In this document: piece after piece, positions 38,430-48,382 of the stretch | Position numbering within the stretch: position 1 is the first letter of the stretch | Layout: every line of letters begins with the position of its first letter | Made by a program: the position numbers and the translations under genes | Assembly: GCA_039105265.1 (NCBI GenBank) | Contig: JAPFFF010000069.1 | Span: 186,001 to 250,000, forward strand | DNA: 64,000 bases | Reading direction: 5' to 3' | From: Tritrichomonas musculus | Lineage: Eukaryota; Parabasalia; Tritrichomonadida; Tritrichomonadidae | Notes under the pieces: model-generated | What the model was told of the DNA's origin: nothing | Databases searched by the model: none | What the model saw: the letters and a program-made list of their open reading frames with translations, nothing else

Positions 38430-39330
38430 GGATAAAAAAATAGTTAATTAAGGTACAAATCCAATACTTTATTTTTGGAACTGGAGAGCGTTTATTATTT
38501 GAATAGTTGTATGTCTCTGAAAAAGTTTAAATTGACTAGGTTTGTTTTTGACACTTATTTTACAATTTAAATAAACATTATGAAATGTTATATGAAATGG
38601 ATGAAAATAATCGTTTTTTTATTTAACATGTCATTTTATTCTTTGAGAATGTCAAAAAAAATTGCGGTTACTAAACGTACAGTAGTTAACGGTAGGCTCC
38701 GATGCCATAAATGGCCTCTCAGCCTACCTCTACTCCAGGGGTTCGCACCCCTGGACCCCCTTCAGAAGGCCCCAAAAGCCTCCACATTCAAAAAGTTCGC
38801 AACAAAAAAATTCTAAACTCATACTTTTATCGTCTCGTTATCAAAATTATTTTAGGGCCAATACTTCAAAAAAAATCTCTAAAAAAAGTAGTATATATAA
38901 ATGGCGTGATTTCTTAACGTTCCGTCAAGAAATCCCGAACCATTTTTTATCACCACCACAAATGGACGCCCTGAGTGATTTAAAAATGATGACAGAATAT
39001 AAAGGCTACACTTTACGCAGCCCCTATTATACATCAAGACAGACGCAGCAAATCTATGATGCACAAAAAAATTTTAGGACGTGTGATAGCCATGGATACG
39101 TTATTTTGGAAGTATTAGATGAAAGGAACAAGTTTAGTGGCTATAGATATGCTAAATTTAGACGCGCAGCTTTGTTGAAATATAGTGGTGATTACGATTT
39201 GTCGAAGGAAAAAGACGCCCCAAGATATCGATTATTTGATGAGCACCACAAGAAAAGCTTGACTCTTGCTTTAACAAGCCAAATATTTGACAGTCTATTT
39301 TTCAGTTTCCACACATATGTATAATAGATG
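38430..39330. mobile_element. Polinton-related small remnant R3
   Basis: Three features link this stretch to the Polintons: a leader word AGCGGATAAAAAAAT at 38427 that recurs upstream of a P1 gene (32395), GC-rich hairpins at 38691-38728 (arms GGTAGGCT/AGCCTACC after GTTAAC) and 38735-38754 (CCAGGGG/CCCCTGG), and a word AGTAGTATATATAAATGG at 38887 that resembles the P2 terminus. A small open gene follows. Limits are uncertain and P2 begins only 0.3 kb further right. Confidence 0.4.
38962..39324 (+). CDS. Small R3 protein of unknown function (120 aa)
   Basis: ATG at 38962 (MDALSDLKMMTEYKGYT), preceded by TTTTTTAT. A basic, tyrosine-rich protein (RSPYYTSRQTQQIYDAQKNF, GYRYAKFRRAALLKYSG), with a more hydrophobic end (LALTSQIFDSLFFSF). 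The place just inside an AGTAGTATATA word and a hairpin (38908-38933, arms GATTTCTT/AAGAAATC) recalls the terminal-repeat gene of P2. No sequence match to it is evident. Function unknown. Confidence 0.4.
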   Translation: MDALSDLKMMTEYKGYTLRSPYYTSRQTQQIYDAQKNFRTCDSHGYVILEVLDERNKFSGYRYAKFRRAALLKYSGDYDLSKEKDAPRYRLFDEHHKKSLTLALTSQIFDSLFFSFHTYV

Positions 39331-39839
39331 ATTGTAATATTTAATTTTTCTGAATACAACTAGTTGCTAATACTACACGTATCTCCCGATAATTCAATAA
39401 ATTAAGATGTTTATTCTTCAATAATTGATATTTTATTTTCTTTCGTCAATTTTGTAGGTTTTAACTTTTCTAAAATTCCACATCTCAATTTTACAAATTG
39501 GATAATTGAGAAGAGCTCATTGTGAATAGCTTGGATTCGCATCAATACATCATGGTATTGGTAATAATATGATAGGAAAGCACAGATAGTATTACATATG
39601 ACCGAACAACTAAGAGAAAAAAAAATACATCATCCGTAAGTAGTATATGTATGACCGTTTGAGCGGGCGGATAAAAATGACCCCCTTGTCATAGGGTTTA
39701 CAGACCCCAAACCTCAGCCCCATGACTCAAAAAATCGATTAAATTTCAAAAATAGCACTTAAAATTAGCCTGTTTCGTGAGGTGTAATGATTCTAAAAAT
39801 AGAAGTTCAAAAATGTTTTAATTTTTTTATTTCTATAAA

Positions 39840-40214
39840 ATGTATTACATCTATGAATCAACTTTTGGTGAAATGCCAAGAATACCAGACCCTGAAATGA
39901 TGCCGAAAGATGTTAAACGCTTGAGATTCTTTCGTGAACATACATTTAATAAACGACTTTATTTTATAAGTGAAAGTGAAATGATGATATATCGTTATTA
40001 TGTTCCTGAAGAATACATTCAACATCCGAGTGAGAGAAGTTGGGACAAACTGCATCCAGGCTGTGAAAACGGATATATTAAAGAAGTTCATCATAAAGGA
40101 ACAAAAACAAAAGGCTTTGAATTGATACCTGATGATGAATCTAAGAAAAGAAGGGTGTGGTTGACATTGAATGACAGTAATATGAAACAACTGAGAGCTC
40201 AAAATGATTTATAA
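39840..40214 (+). CDS. P2 terminal-repeat protein, left copy (124 aa)
   Basis: A 124-residue charged protein: MYYIYESTFGEMPRIPDPEM, KRLRFFREHTFNKRLYFI, YYVPEEYIQHPSERSW, then GYIKEVHHKGTKTKGFELIP and KKRRVWLTLND. Tryptophan, histidine and basic residues are frequent; there is no membrane segment. It is present once in each terminal repeat, both copies open and nearly identical, both reading inward. That arrangement makes it present in two doses in each element. Unknown family. A terminal-binding or early function is possible because of its position, but nothing in the sequence proves it. Confidence 0.6.
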   Translation: MYYIYESTFGEMPRIPDPEMMPKDVKRLRFFREHTFNKRLYFISESEMMIYRYYVPEEYIQHPSERSWDKLHPGCENGYIKEVHHKGTKTKGFELIPDDESKKRRVWLTLNDSNMKQLRAQNDL

Positions 40215-40357
40215 ATGAATCAACATTATTTATGTTTTATTTTTCTGGACGGGCAGATAGAATTGATGTTTAGATTGACGGTTGCCACTTTTGAATCTTC
40301 ATCTTTGAATTTACATCTTTGAACTTGTTTAGTAGTATATATCAGTCGGTTTCCGTC

Positions 40358-40369
40358 GGGCTAAAGCCC
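40358..40369. other. GC-rich hairpin in the left P2 terminal repeat
   Basis: GGGCTAAAGCCC is a perfect dyad and is extended by imperfect outer pairing (GACGGT/CCGTC). An AGTAGTATATATCAGTCGG word lies just before it at 40331, echoing the element terminus. The mirror copy is at 59992-60003. Confidence 0.55.
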
Positions 40370-40506
40370 ACCGTCAACACGACTAATGAACAAAAATAAT
40401 ATGAACTCATTTAATGATTACCATCAATTGATGTTTCATTTACTGGACAGTTCATTTAATTCATTCTCAAGTTGATGCACTTTATTTTTGAGGCTGTTGA
40501 TGTCTT

Positions 40507-40793
40507 CTTCCTCATGTGATACCTTCTCATGTGATACCTTCTCACATGATACCTTCTCACATGATACCTTCTCATGTGATACCTTCCTCATGTGATACCT
40601 TCCTCATGTGATACCTTCTCATGTGATACCTTCCTCATGTGATACCTTCCTCATGTGATACCTTCCTCATGTGATACCTTCCTCATGTAATACCTTCCTC
40701 ATGTGATACCTTCTCATGTGATACCTTCCTCATGTGATACCTTCTCATGTGATACCTTCCTCATGTGATACCTTTTCCTCACATGATACCTCT
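40507..40793. repeat. Minisatellite of ~15-17-bp units
   Basis: About 18 units of CTCATGTGATACCTTC type, with variants CTCACATGATACC. Unit length varies between 15 and 17 bases. The array starts exactly at the inner end of the left terminal repeat and is absent at the right end, where the whole coiled-coil gene stands in its place. No coding frame runs through it. Confidence 0.85.
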
Positions 40794-40830
40794 CATTAAA
40801 TTCATTCTTTAATTGAAATAATAAATATTT

Positions 40831-40840
40831 TTTATTTTTG
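40831..40840 (+). promoter_or_regulatory. T-rich start-proximal box (TTTATTTTTG)
   Basis: The exact box lies 23 bases before the start codon at 40864. Confidence 0.45.
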
Positions 40841-40863
40841 TTTTTTAATTTCATGATAAAGTT

Positions 40864-41319
40864 ATGTCAACACCAAAGGTTTATGATTACATCAATTCAT
40901 TGATTGATATGCTGGATGAAACAGAGAAGTTTAAACAATGTGATTTCTCAATATTGTGTGATAGATATCCAATACCTTGTGGAAAGGCTGCATATAAAGC
41001 TAAAGTGTTGTACATATCATTGAAGAACAAAGAGAATGAATTCAAACGATTCTATCATGATAAGATTGTTGAACTCGGTCTTGAATACATAACACTTACA
41101 TCAAATGTTAGAAGAAGGATATCAACAACATCCATTGAATTCTTCGTTGAAGGTTCAAGTGAAGAACAATCATTCAAAGAATATAAGTATTATGATTACA
41201 GCATAAGGAAAGCAACAGATAAGAAAACAAAGGAATTGATTGAACAAATGAGACAAAAATATAATATCAATACACCACAGCTGTTTGTTGGCGTTCAACA
41301 ACAAATTGTATTAGATTAA
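40864..41319 (+). CDS. P2 protein of unknown function (151 aa)
   Basis: Start at 40864 (MSTPKVYDYINSLIDMLDET). Helical, basic, with four cysteines at the N-terminal side (KQCDFSILCDRYPIPCGKAA). The middle is YHDKIVELGLEYITLTSNVR and the C-terminus is LIEQMRQKYNIN. It overlaps the end of the ATPase gene by 4 bases in a convergent arrangement. Codon use is like the rest of P2. No family recognised. Confidence 0.55.
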   Translation: MSTPKVYDYINSLIDMLDETEKFKQCDFSILCDRYPIPCGKAAYKAKVLYISLKNKENEFKRFYHDKIVELGLEYITLTSNVRRRISTTSIEFFVEGSSEEQSFKEYKYYDYSIRKATDKKTKELIEQMRQKYNINTPQLFVGVQQQIVLD

Positions 41320-42230
41320 TGAATCTCAATTGTGTTTGTTCTCGTATTGACCAACACGAATTGATGACCTGATAAGTCTTTATATTTTTGCCATAAATGT
41401 TCAAACTCAATTGGCATTGGAACTTGATGATATACATAACTCAACTTTTGACGAGAATAACCACTAAAGATAAAGAATGATGTTGCATTATTCTTGTATT
41501 CAGTTTTGATTGCTTTGAAGAACTGAATATTAATATATACGATTGAGTGTTTATGTCGAAGTTGTGAAACATAATTAGTAAAGTAATCAGTCTTTAAAAT
41601 TAATGAACGGCTCGCATCTTCACAAAGAATGATTGTGTTTAATGGTTCATTTGGTTTACCTAGCTTATTGATATGAAGAAACTCAAACATATCGTTTAAC
41701 TTCTTTTCATCGATTACTATTTTTGGAGTTGACGAATACTTGTCATATAGCTCTTTATATAAATCAAGTTGTTTAAGATATTCTTCAGCGTTTGAATCAC
41801 TAATGACTTTGATTGGTAGTTGTATCAATTCACGTTGTGCAATAAATGTTGCATCATTGATTGTACCGCTCTTAGATATATAAACGATTAAATGAAAGTT
41901 AGCGTTCTTTAATCTTGACATTTGAATGATATCTCTTAAAACGACATGGCTCTTTCCTCTTCCTTGATTTCCGACAAGTATATTCAATGAATTGTAATGT
42001 GCATAGATGCCGTTTGCGATTGGTCTGATTGATTCGTTTTTTATTTTTGATTCATTGCGTTGATATGCTTTGTTCATCTCATCATCAATATTAAATGTCT
42101 TTTCATTAACTGTTGGTCTGAATGATTCATATTCAAATGCAAAACTCTTTTGGTCATCATCATAATCAGAGCTATTAGAAAATAAAACCTCTTTATAATT
42201 AAACTGAGTGGGTTTCATGAAACGTTTCAT
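41316..42230 (-). CDS. Packaging ATPase (P2)
   Basis: A 304-residue FtsK/HerA-type motor. Walker A is LNILVGNQGRGKSHVVL (~residue 85). Walker B is TIILCEDASRSLIL, followed by YVSQLRHKHSIVYINIQFFK and FFIFSGYSRQKLSYVYHQ. Length and layout fit Polinton and virophage ATPases. It is closely parallel to the first P1 ATPase (11508-12368). It packages the linear genome into the capsid, using ATP. The frame is open. Confidence 0.8.
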   Translation of the reverse strand: MKRFMKPTQFNYKEVLFSNSSDYDDDQKSFAFEYESFRPTVNEKTFNIDDEMNKAYQRNESKIKNESIRPIANGIYAHYNSLNILVGNQGRGKSHVVLRDIIQMSRLKNANFHLIVYISKSGTINDATFIAQRELIQLPIKVISDSNAEEYLKQLDLYKELYDKYSSTPKIVIDEKKLNDMFEFLHINKLGKPNEPLNTIILCEDASRSLILKTDYFTNYVSQLRHKHSIVYINIQFFKAIKTEYKNNATSFFIFSGYSRQKLSYVYHQVPMPIEFEHLWQKYKDLSGHQFVLVNTRTNTIEIH

Positions 42231-42396
42231 TTCTTTAGTTTTCGTTAAAGCTCTTCATGAATACATTTTTGTTCTTATCTCTTCACTGAGTTCTGGTTCT
42301 TTGTCAGGAATCATTAATGATACTTCAACAAGCTTCACTAAAAATAAACCTGTTAGTAATGAAATAACTAATATTTCATATATCATTTATTAGTTT

Positions 42397-42972
42397 TTAA
42401 ATACATGTTTTCAATGAAATGTTGTGTCTAATGAGTTCGGTATAAATGCTATTATATTTGTATTTCAAGTCATTTGATTCATTGTTTTTGTACACCAATA
42501 TCCTATCAATCAAAAGATATTTGGTACGTGAAACACAACCATTACACGCACAATCATCATTAACAATTAATTCAACTTTATCTGCTTGTGTTAGTAATTT
42601 GATGAGTTCCATTAATGTATTTGAATGACAAATCAATAAATCATTGACTTTTATTGGATTTGTTTCATAGATTGATAACAATATCTCAAGGAATTTGTTT
42701 TTGGTTTCAAGTTCTGTTATATCAGCTCCAATATCACTGATACCTCTTTCTAGGGAAACGCTGTTTGTTGGTTGCTGTGATTGATATACTCCATTCATCT
42801 GAGGTATAGTAAAATTTGTGGCTTGAGATGATTGTGGTAATGGTTGAACTGATGGATATTCAACTGGTTGTGGTTGCTTTGGTTTGATGTTTATATTAAT
42901 ACTGGTTGATTGTTCCTGCTTAACTGATGCATCGTTCTCACTACTTAATATACGAGCTTTTGATAATGCCAT
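42397..42972 (-). CDS. P2 conserved protein with cysteine cluster
   Basis: A 191-residue homologue of the P1 protein at 24382-24930. The N-terminal 80 residues are a Gln/Pro/Ser-rich tail (KPKQPQPVEYPSVQPLPQSS). The C-terminal domain has LEILLSIYETNPIKVNDLL, KVELIVNDDCACNGCVSRT and ELIRHNISLKTC. The CACNGC cluster may bind a metal ion. A box AAAAATAAA-type (42982-42991, minus-strand TTTATTTTTA) lies 9 bases upstream of the ATG. Function unknown; its presence in both P1 and P2 indicates a core role in this group of elements. Confidence 0.55.
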   Translation of the reverse strand: MALSKARILSSENDASVKQEQSTSININIKPKQPQPVEYPSVQPLPQSSQATNFTIPQMNGVYQSQQPTNSVSLERGISDIGADITELETKNKFLEILLSIYETNPIKVNDLLICHSNTLMELIKLLTQADKVELIVNDDCACNGCVSRTKYLLIDRILVYKNNESNDLKYKYNSIYTELIRHNISLKTCI

Positions 42973-43026
42973 GAATGTTTGAATAAAAATAAAACAACAT
43001 TAATGATGAGTCATTCAATGATTCAT

Positions 43027-43272
43027 TTACAAAGTCATTTGTTCAGCTGATTTGATACGTTCATCAATAGCTCTTAATTGTATTTTGATTGATTCAATAT
43101 CATTAAATAGTTGTTTATAAATCGACAATATGTGAATCATCTTATCAAACTTTCCGTTTAATGCATCATCTTCAGAATTCATACATTCATTGAATATCTT
43201 GTCTTTAACTATTTGAAACTGAGCGTGTAAAGATGGTGTATCACAACTCAAACCTTTAATTGCACTATTCAT
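43027..43272 (-). CDS. Small helical P2 protein (81 aa)
   Basis: MNSAIKGLSCDTPSLHAQFQ, then a long helix with heptads (MIHILSIYKQLFNDIESIKI, AIDERIKSAEQMTL). ATG at 43272, with the exact T-rich box (43280-43289) 7 bases upstream. It is in a run of three minus-strand genes with 39-54-base gaps. Coiled-coil assembly or adaptor function is possible. Family unknown. Confidence 0.5.
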   Translation of the reverse strand: MNSAIKGLSCDTPSLHAQFQIVKDKIFNECMNSEDDALNGKFDKMIHILSIYKQLFNDIESIKIQLRAIDERIKSAEQMTL

Positions 43273-43279
43273 TTTAAAC

Positions 43280-43289
43280 CAAAAATAAA
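43280..43289 (-). promoter_or_regulatory. T-rich start-proximal box (TTTATTTTTG)
   Basis: On the minus strand TTTATTTTTG lies 7 bases before the start codon at 43272. Confidence 0.45.
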
Positions 43290-43310
43290 CAAATTAATTA
43301 AATGATATTT

Positions 43311-43661
43311 TTATTCTTTGTTGTTCTTAAATGCCAATAATCTATTAATCATATATGATGATACATTTAACTTCAATTTGTCTTTCAATAAGTTTTGTGT
43401 ATATGAACACCTTTTGTGTGCTGGCAACTTATTTATATCATTCATTACTTTATCATCAAGGAATTCTAAAACTTTTTCACCTTCATCCTTGTTCAAGAAC
43501 TTTGATGAATTGAATATTGAACGTGTTCTTTTATGGTTTGCTTCTGTATTTGTTTCTTCATTTGTTTCTTCTTCTTCATTTACTTCTTGTTTTGATTCTA
43601 ATATCAAAAGTAATTTATGTATTTCTTCAATGTGTTTTATTATTTCTCTTAACTCAGACAT
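43311..43661 (-). CDS. P2 protein with helical C-terminal domain (116 aa)
   Basis: Residues 1-25 form a coiled helix (LREIIKHIEEIHKLLLILES). A Glu/Thr/Asn-rich linker follows (EVNEEEETNEETNTEANH). The C-terminal domain is basic and helical (LEFLDDKVMNDINKLPAHKR, TQNLLKDKLKLNVSSYMIN). It diverges from the next gene on plus across a ~107-base T-rich interval that contains two copies of TTTTTTGATTTAACA. Unknown function. Confidence 0.5.
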   Translation of the reverse strand: MSELREIIKHIEEIHKLLLILESKQEVNEEEETNEETNTEANHKRTRSIFNSSKFLNKDEGEKVLEFLDDKVMNDINKLPAHKRCSYTQNLLKDKLKLNVSSYMINRLLAFKNNKE

Positions 43662-43768
43662 TTTAATGAAATAAAAAACTCAAAATATTTTTTATTTTTT
43701 GATTTAACATTTTTTGATTTAACATTTTTTCAAAATTCAAATAATTTGATTTTTTAATTATATCATAA

Positions 43769-44134
43769 ATGAGTTCTCGTTATTACTATAGAAAAGATAC
43801 CAAATCATTTGTTATTGAACAAATCAGGTATATCAATAATGAACTTCAATTAAAACCTCGTTTGTCAACATCTAAACCTAGTGATTATGATGTTAAACAT
43901 TTCAAGTCAATCTTAGAAAATTATCTAACTTCATTTGGTTTTAGAGAACATGAAGGTAATAGAATAGATGACATATCAATATTAGATTTCGTTAATAGAA
44001 TGAAAAGAGAAGCAGAAGAACAAGAAGAAGAGGAGAAAGAAGAAGAGGAGGAACAATTTGAAGAAGAAGAACAAGATGATGAACAAAAAACAAAAAGAAA
44101 AACAAATCGAGGACAACATCAAAATTGCACATGA
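43769..44134 (+). CDS. P2 protein with acidic tail, overlapping polymerase (121 aa)
   Basis: MSSRYYYRKDTKSFVIEQIR, helical middle (FKSILENYLTSFGFREH), then a very glutamate-rich stretch (EEQEEEEKEEEEEQFEEEEQ) and a basic end. The end overlaps the start of the polymerase gene by about 60 bases in another frame. Placed directly before a protein-primed polymerase it could be the terminal-protein or primer gene, but there is no sequence proof; the codon style agrees with P2. Confidence 0.5.
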   Translation: MSSRYYYRKDTKSFVIEQIRYINNELQLKPRLSTSKPSDYDVKHFKSILENYLTSFGFREHEGNRIDDISILDFVNRMKREAEEQEEEEKEEEEEQFEEEEQDDEQKTKRKTNRGQHQNCT

Positions 44135-47100
44135 TGCACTCAACAACGCACTTCAATTAATTAAATCTGAAAATATTTTATTGAGACCATTACCACCAAA
44201 GATAAATAAACAGCCTCAACGATATGAAGACATTCGATTTAACAATGAAAATGCTGAATTAATTGAATACCTCAAAAAGTTTAGCTATAAAGGTGTTCAT
44301 TCAAAACATGATTCATATTTCATAATCAATGAACCTGAGAACTTTGATGAAGCAGTTGAAGCATGTAGTCATTTCATTGACCAATTCCCAAATGATAGTG
44401 AAAAGGTTGAACGATTAGATGAAGACGGTAAAGAACCGATTAAAATATATTACAAAAACGGTGTTTCATCAATTGAAGACATCAATGAATATTTAACTGA
44501 AACAGTATTTAAACAAGAAGTGAAACCGTTCAAAATATATTTTCAATTGACTGGTATATTTGAGATACCACCAAAGAATGAAAGTGAAAGATATACATAT
44601 GAGGCAAGTGATATTAATTGGAAGAATTATAAATCATCAATTCCGATAATCGTCAGAGAGAGTAAAGATATTGATAAAGTTAAACTGTATATTGAATCAA
44701 AGATTCATGAATATGAAACCACGGCTTCAAACATCAAATTGTGTATCGTTTGGACTGTATCGTTTACAATCTCTCGTGTAGTTAAGATAACAGGAAAGAT
44801 TGATGATTTACCAAAAGAATTCATTAAAAATAAATATATTATTATTGATAACGTTGATGATTGTTTATGTTGGTATCGTTTCCTTGCTTGTTGTACAAAA
44901 CCTGAATTAACAAACCAAAACAAAGATGAAAAGAAAACAAAATATAATACATCCGACAGAACCAAAGCAGCAAAGAAAATATTATGTGAAGACCACGGAA
45001 TAACTTATTCAACTAAACCTACAAAAGAAGCAAATCAAATCATCAACTCGTTCAAAGGTATCATGATTGAAGAAATGAAGGAATCAGCGAAGAAGCATAA
45101 CATCAATGTCAACATCTATGAATATGACAAAGAGAAACATATTTATGATATTCAAGACCAATGGCAAAACGTCGATGATGAAACAAAAACGTTTTCAGCT
45201 CTGTTGTATTCAAAGGATAAGATAATTCACATAATGTACATCATCAACGCTGAAGCATTAACAAATATTCATATATGTCCTCATTGTGGTTCATACATTC
45301 ATAAAGGACATGAACATATGGATAGATTCAACAGACATGTAGATAAATGTGATGGCAAATTCAAAAAGGATTTCATACCTTCACGAGAAGCTTTGCCATA
45401 TTGTCCACACATTTTAAACAATCCTGTTTATTTGTATTGTCTTTCATATGAACTTGAATGGAAGCCAACAATTCATTATATCACTTATGATTTTGAAACA
45501 ATGGAGCAAAAGATTGAAAAGAAAGTCAGTGATAAATCTGTTATCAATCTCGATTGATTCCTTTGAGTGTTTCATCATGTGTGAAACTTGATAAAGGTTT
45601 GATAACAAAGAACTTTGATATAAGAACAAATGAATTCATTGCCAAATGGATTGAATGGTTATTTGTTGTTGGCTGTGATGTGTATGTTGATAAGTTGAAT
45701 CATTTAAAATCATTCATTAAAGATAAATCGGAAGAAGAACTCAATAAAATAGATTCATCATTGAAAACAATAACAGTATTCGGTTTTAATTCATCACGAT
45801 TTGATTCAAACTTATTCAAAGAGCAATTGATTAAAAATCATTGGTCTATCGATAGCGGAATGATTGGAACTGCTACATCATTGAAACAATTCATATTGAA
45901 ATCATCAAAGTATCCTATTCGATTACGATTCATTGACGCACAAGCATTTGTTGCTGGTGGTACGCTCAGACAGTTTGGAATCGATTTTGGCGGTATATCT
46001 AACAGTTCGAAAGGAGTATTTCCTTATGAAGCAATCAACAATGATAATTATAATGAATTGTTATCAAAGAATGAACCATTCAAATATGAAGATTTTTACA
46101 GTTATCTCAATCAAAAGAACCCATTAACAAAAGCTGATTATGAAGAGTATTTGAATGATTCAAAGAGGTTTGCAACACGTTGGGATTATTTGTTATCATA
46201 CAATGACAATGATGTTGAAATGATGATTAAACCTATTGACAACCTTATTCAAATGAATGCTGAATATAAAGTTGATTTGATTAGCAATCTTTCGTTATCA
46301 AAGAATGCTTCATGTATCAAATATGCTCTTGCTTACAAAGATTTCAACCCGAAGAACGACTATGAAATCATAAACAAATCAAACACATTCAAACCAACAA
46401 TGAAATGGTGGTTAAATAAATGTGATAACTATCGAAAGCAAGACATGAAACATAATCAATCAAATCAAAATCAACGTGATATATCAAAATGTGTTAGTGA
46501 AAAAGATTTTGATGCATTCATGAAATTGTATGAATCAAATGAAACAGGTAAATGTCATTTGTGTGGTGAACACTTTACTCATACCAACAAACCGACACTT
46601 GACCGAATAGATAATAATAAAGGACATCAAATTGATAACTGTTTGTTGGCTTGTGCTGAATGTAATCGTTTGAGACAACGTGATGATGACAAGATAACAA
46701 GAACCAAAATACAATTGAAGAAATTCTGCAAGCTCCATCACCTGCCAACACTCATAACTGATGAAAAAGAATACTACAATTTGAGAGAGAATATAACGGG
46801 GGGTTTATCAAATGTTCTTCATCGAGTGAACATCAGAGGTCAAACATTAATCAATAAACTCAAATATGATGCTGTCAATGACAGAATCATTAGCTATGAC
46901 ACTTCAAACATAGTTTCACACGTTGCTGGTATTGATTTCAATTCATTGTATCCTTCATCATTCAGTTCAGTAAAACATTCATTTAATCCTTATCACGGAG
47001 GAATAATGTACATTCCTGGTTCATTTATAAAACGATTTGATGTTTATGATGAAGATGGAAACAAGAATGAAAAGGTATTTAATTCTGCAATGAATATCAT

Positions 47101-48328
47101 TCAATCAAAGAAGCGATTTGATGCAAACCCTGAGTTTATATTCAAAGCTGAAGTCAAATTGAGATGTCCAAAGAATAAAATCAATGATTTGATTAATTTC
47201 CCTCCTGTGTTTAGAAATATCAATATAATGAATGATGAGCAAACAATTGGAAGTTATATGTACAAATACATGAAAGACAATAAACTGAATTCAGCAGATA
47301 AAGAAACAAGAAAGCTGACAATGTTGCTTGATACATGTGGTACATTTATGACGTTCTCGAATTACCTTTTATGGTTTTTAATCGACCACGGACTTATCAT
47401 TGATGACATTAAGAGCTTGAGTTTATACGAGGCACATGACGGATTCAATCAATTTGTTTGTGAGTTTATGAAGAAGCGTCAAGATATATTGTCGGGAAAG
47501 GCACACGGAAATGAAAAGTTTTACAAGATTAGCATGAACGGATCTTACGGATATGACGGTATGAATTCAGAGAACTTTAATAAAGTCAGAATTGTTGATA
47601 AAAATAAAGCTTTTCAATTGATAGCATCCGATACTTATCGCAATGGTTGTAAATTGTCAAATGATTGTTATTTGATACAATCACAACCTCATTCATTCAA
47701 ATGTAATACATGTCTTCAGGAATCATTTTGGACATTAGACAATGCGAAATACTGGTATTTGACTTTCATTTATGACTTTCTATACAAATGCATTGACATG
47801 AATAAGATTCATTTTAACTCGGTCGATACAGATAGTCTGTACATGTCTATCGCTGGTGATATGAATAAACCGATTGACCAGTTGTTTGATTATGTCATCA
47901 AAGACAAAACATTTTATGATAAACACATTTATAGCTTCATGCCAAACCCTGCAATCAATGATGTATATGATGAGAAAAAGATACTCGGATGCTGTGTAGA
48001 AAAGTTTGGAGCAAATCAAGTTGCTTTGTGTGCTAAATGTTATACGATTTGGTCAGATGACAAAACAATTTCATTAAAGCTCAAAGGCATATCATTGAAG
48101 AAGAACAACATCAAATCAAGTGATTATAAAGATGTCATTGAAAAACAAACAATAATGAAAGGCAAAAACATAAACCTTCAAATGAATGCACAACTTATGA
48201 GCAAGATAACTGTTATCAAAAATGCTTTAACAGCGGCGCATTCAAAAATGTTAGTATTATCAAATCATTGTTGTTGTCCTTATGTCAATGGTTTCACTGC
48301 AAAGGATTATTTCATTGAGAATCATTAA
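44076..48328 (+). pseudogene. POLB: Protein-primed family B DNA polymerase with embedded HNH domain (P2, broken)
   Basis: A Polinton polymerase of about 1,400 residues, broken, with about one break. Parts in order: a long N-terminal region; a CPHCGSYIHKGHEH...RHVDKC zinc-type cluster (~45280-45350); Exo I YDFETM (~45485); Exo II NSSRFDSN (~45790); Exo III-like YNDNDVEMM (~46200); an HNH/endonuclease VII-like segment (CHLCGEHF, TLDRIDNNKGHQIDN, CAECNRLR; ~46545-46700); motif A DFNSLYPS (~46935); motif B KISMNGSYGYDG (~47523); motif C VDTDSLYMS (~47821). It replicates the element from protein-primed ends. The HNH segment lies between exonuclease and palm. The ATG at 44076 is taken as start. Confidence 0.85.
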
Positions 48329-48366
48329 ACAATTAATTTGATGATTTTATTTTAAAAAATTTATTT

Positions 48367-48376
48367 TTTATTTTTG
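48367..48376 (+). promoter_or_regulatory. T-rich start-proximal box (TTTATTTTTG)
   Basis: The box lies 6 bases before the ATG at 48383, so any leader would be extremely short. Confidence 0.45.
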
Positions 48377-48382
48377 TTATAA

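Larger units (their letters stand above)
39639..40507 (+). repeat. Left terminal inverted repeat of P2
   Basis: An 869-base repeat that contains the terminal-repeat gene, a GC-rich hairpin (GGGCTAAAGCCC at 40358-40369) and the 3' end of the coiled-coil gene found whole at the right side (59698-59925). The match with the right repeat stops exactly at 40507, where a minisatellite begins. Confidence 0.9.

Noticed and set aside
39858-40202. Antisense open frame in the left P2 terminal repeat (also 60138-60482)
   Set aside because: It is the mirror of the terminal-repeat gene, whose sense frame has the better start, the upstream T-rich box and normal composition.
40507-40793. CRISPR-like array of short repeats
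   Set aside because: The units are contiguous and 15-17 bases long with no unique spacers, and there are no cas genes; it is a minisatellite in a eukaryotic element.
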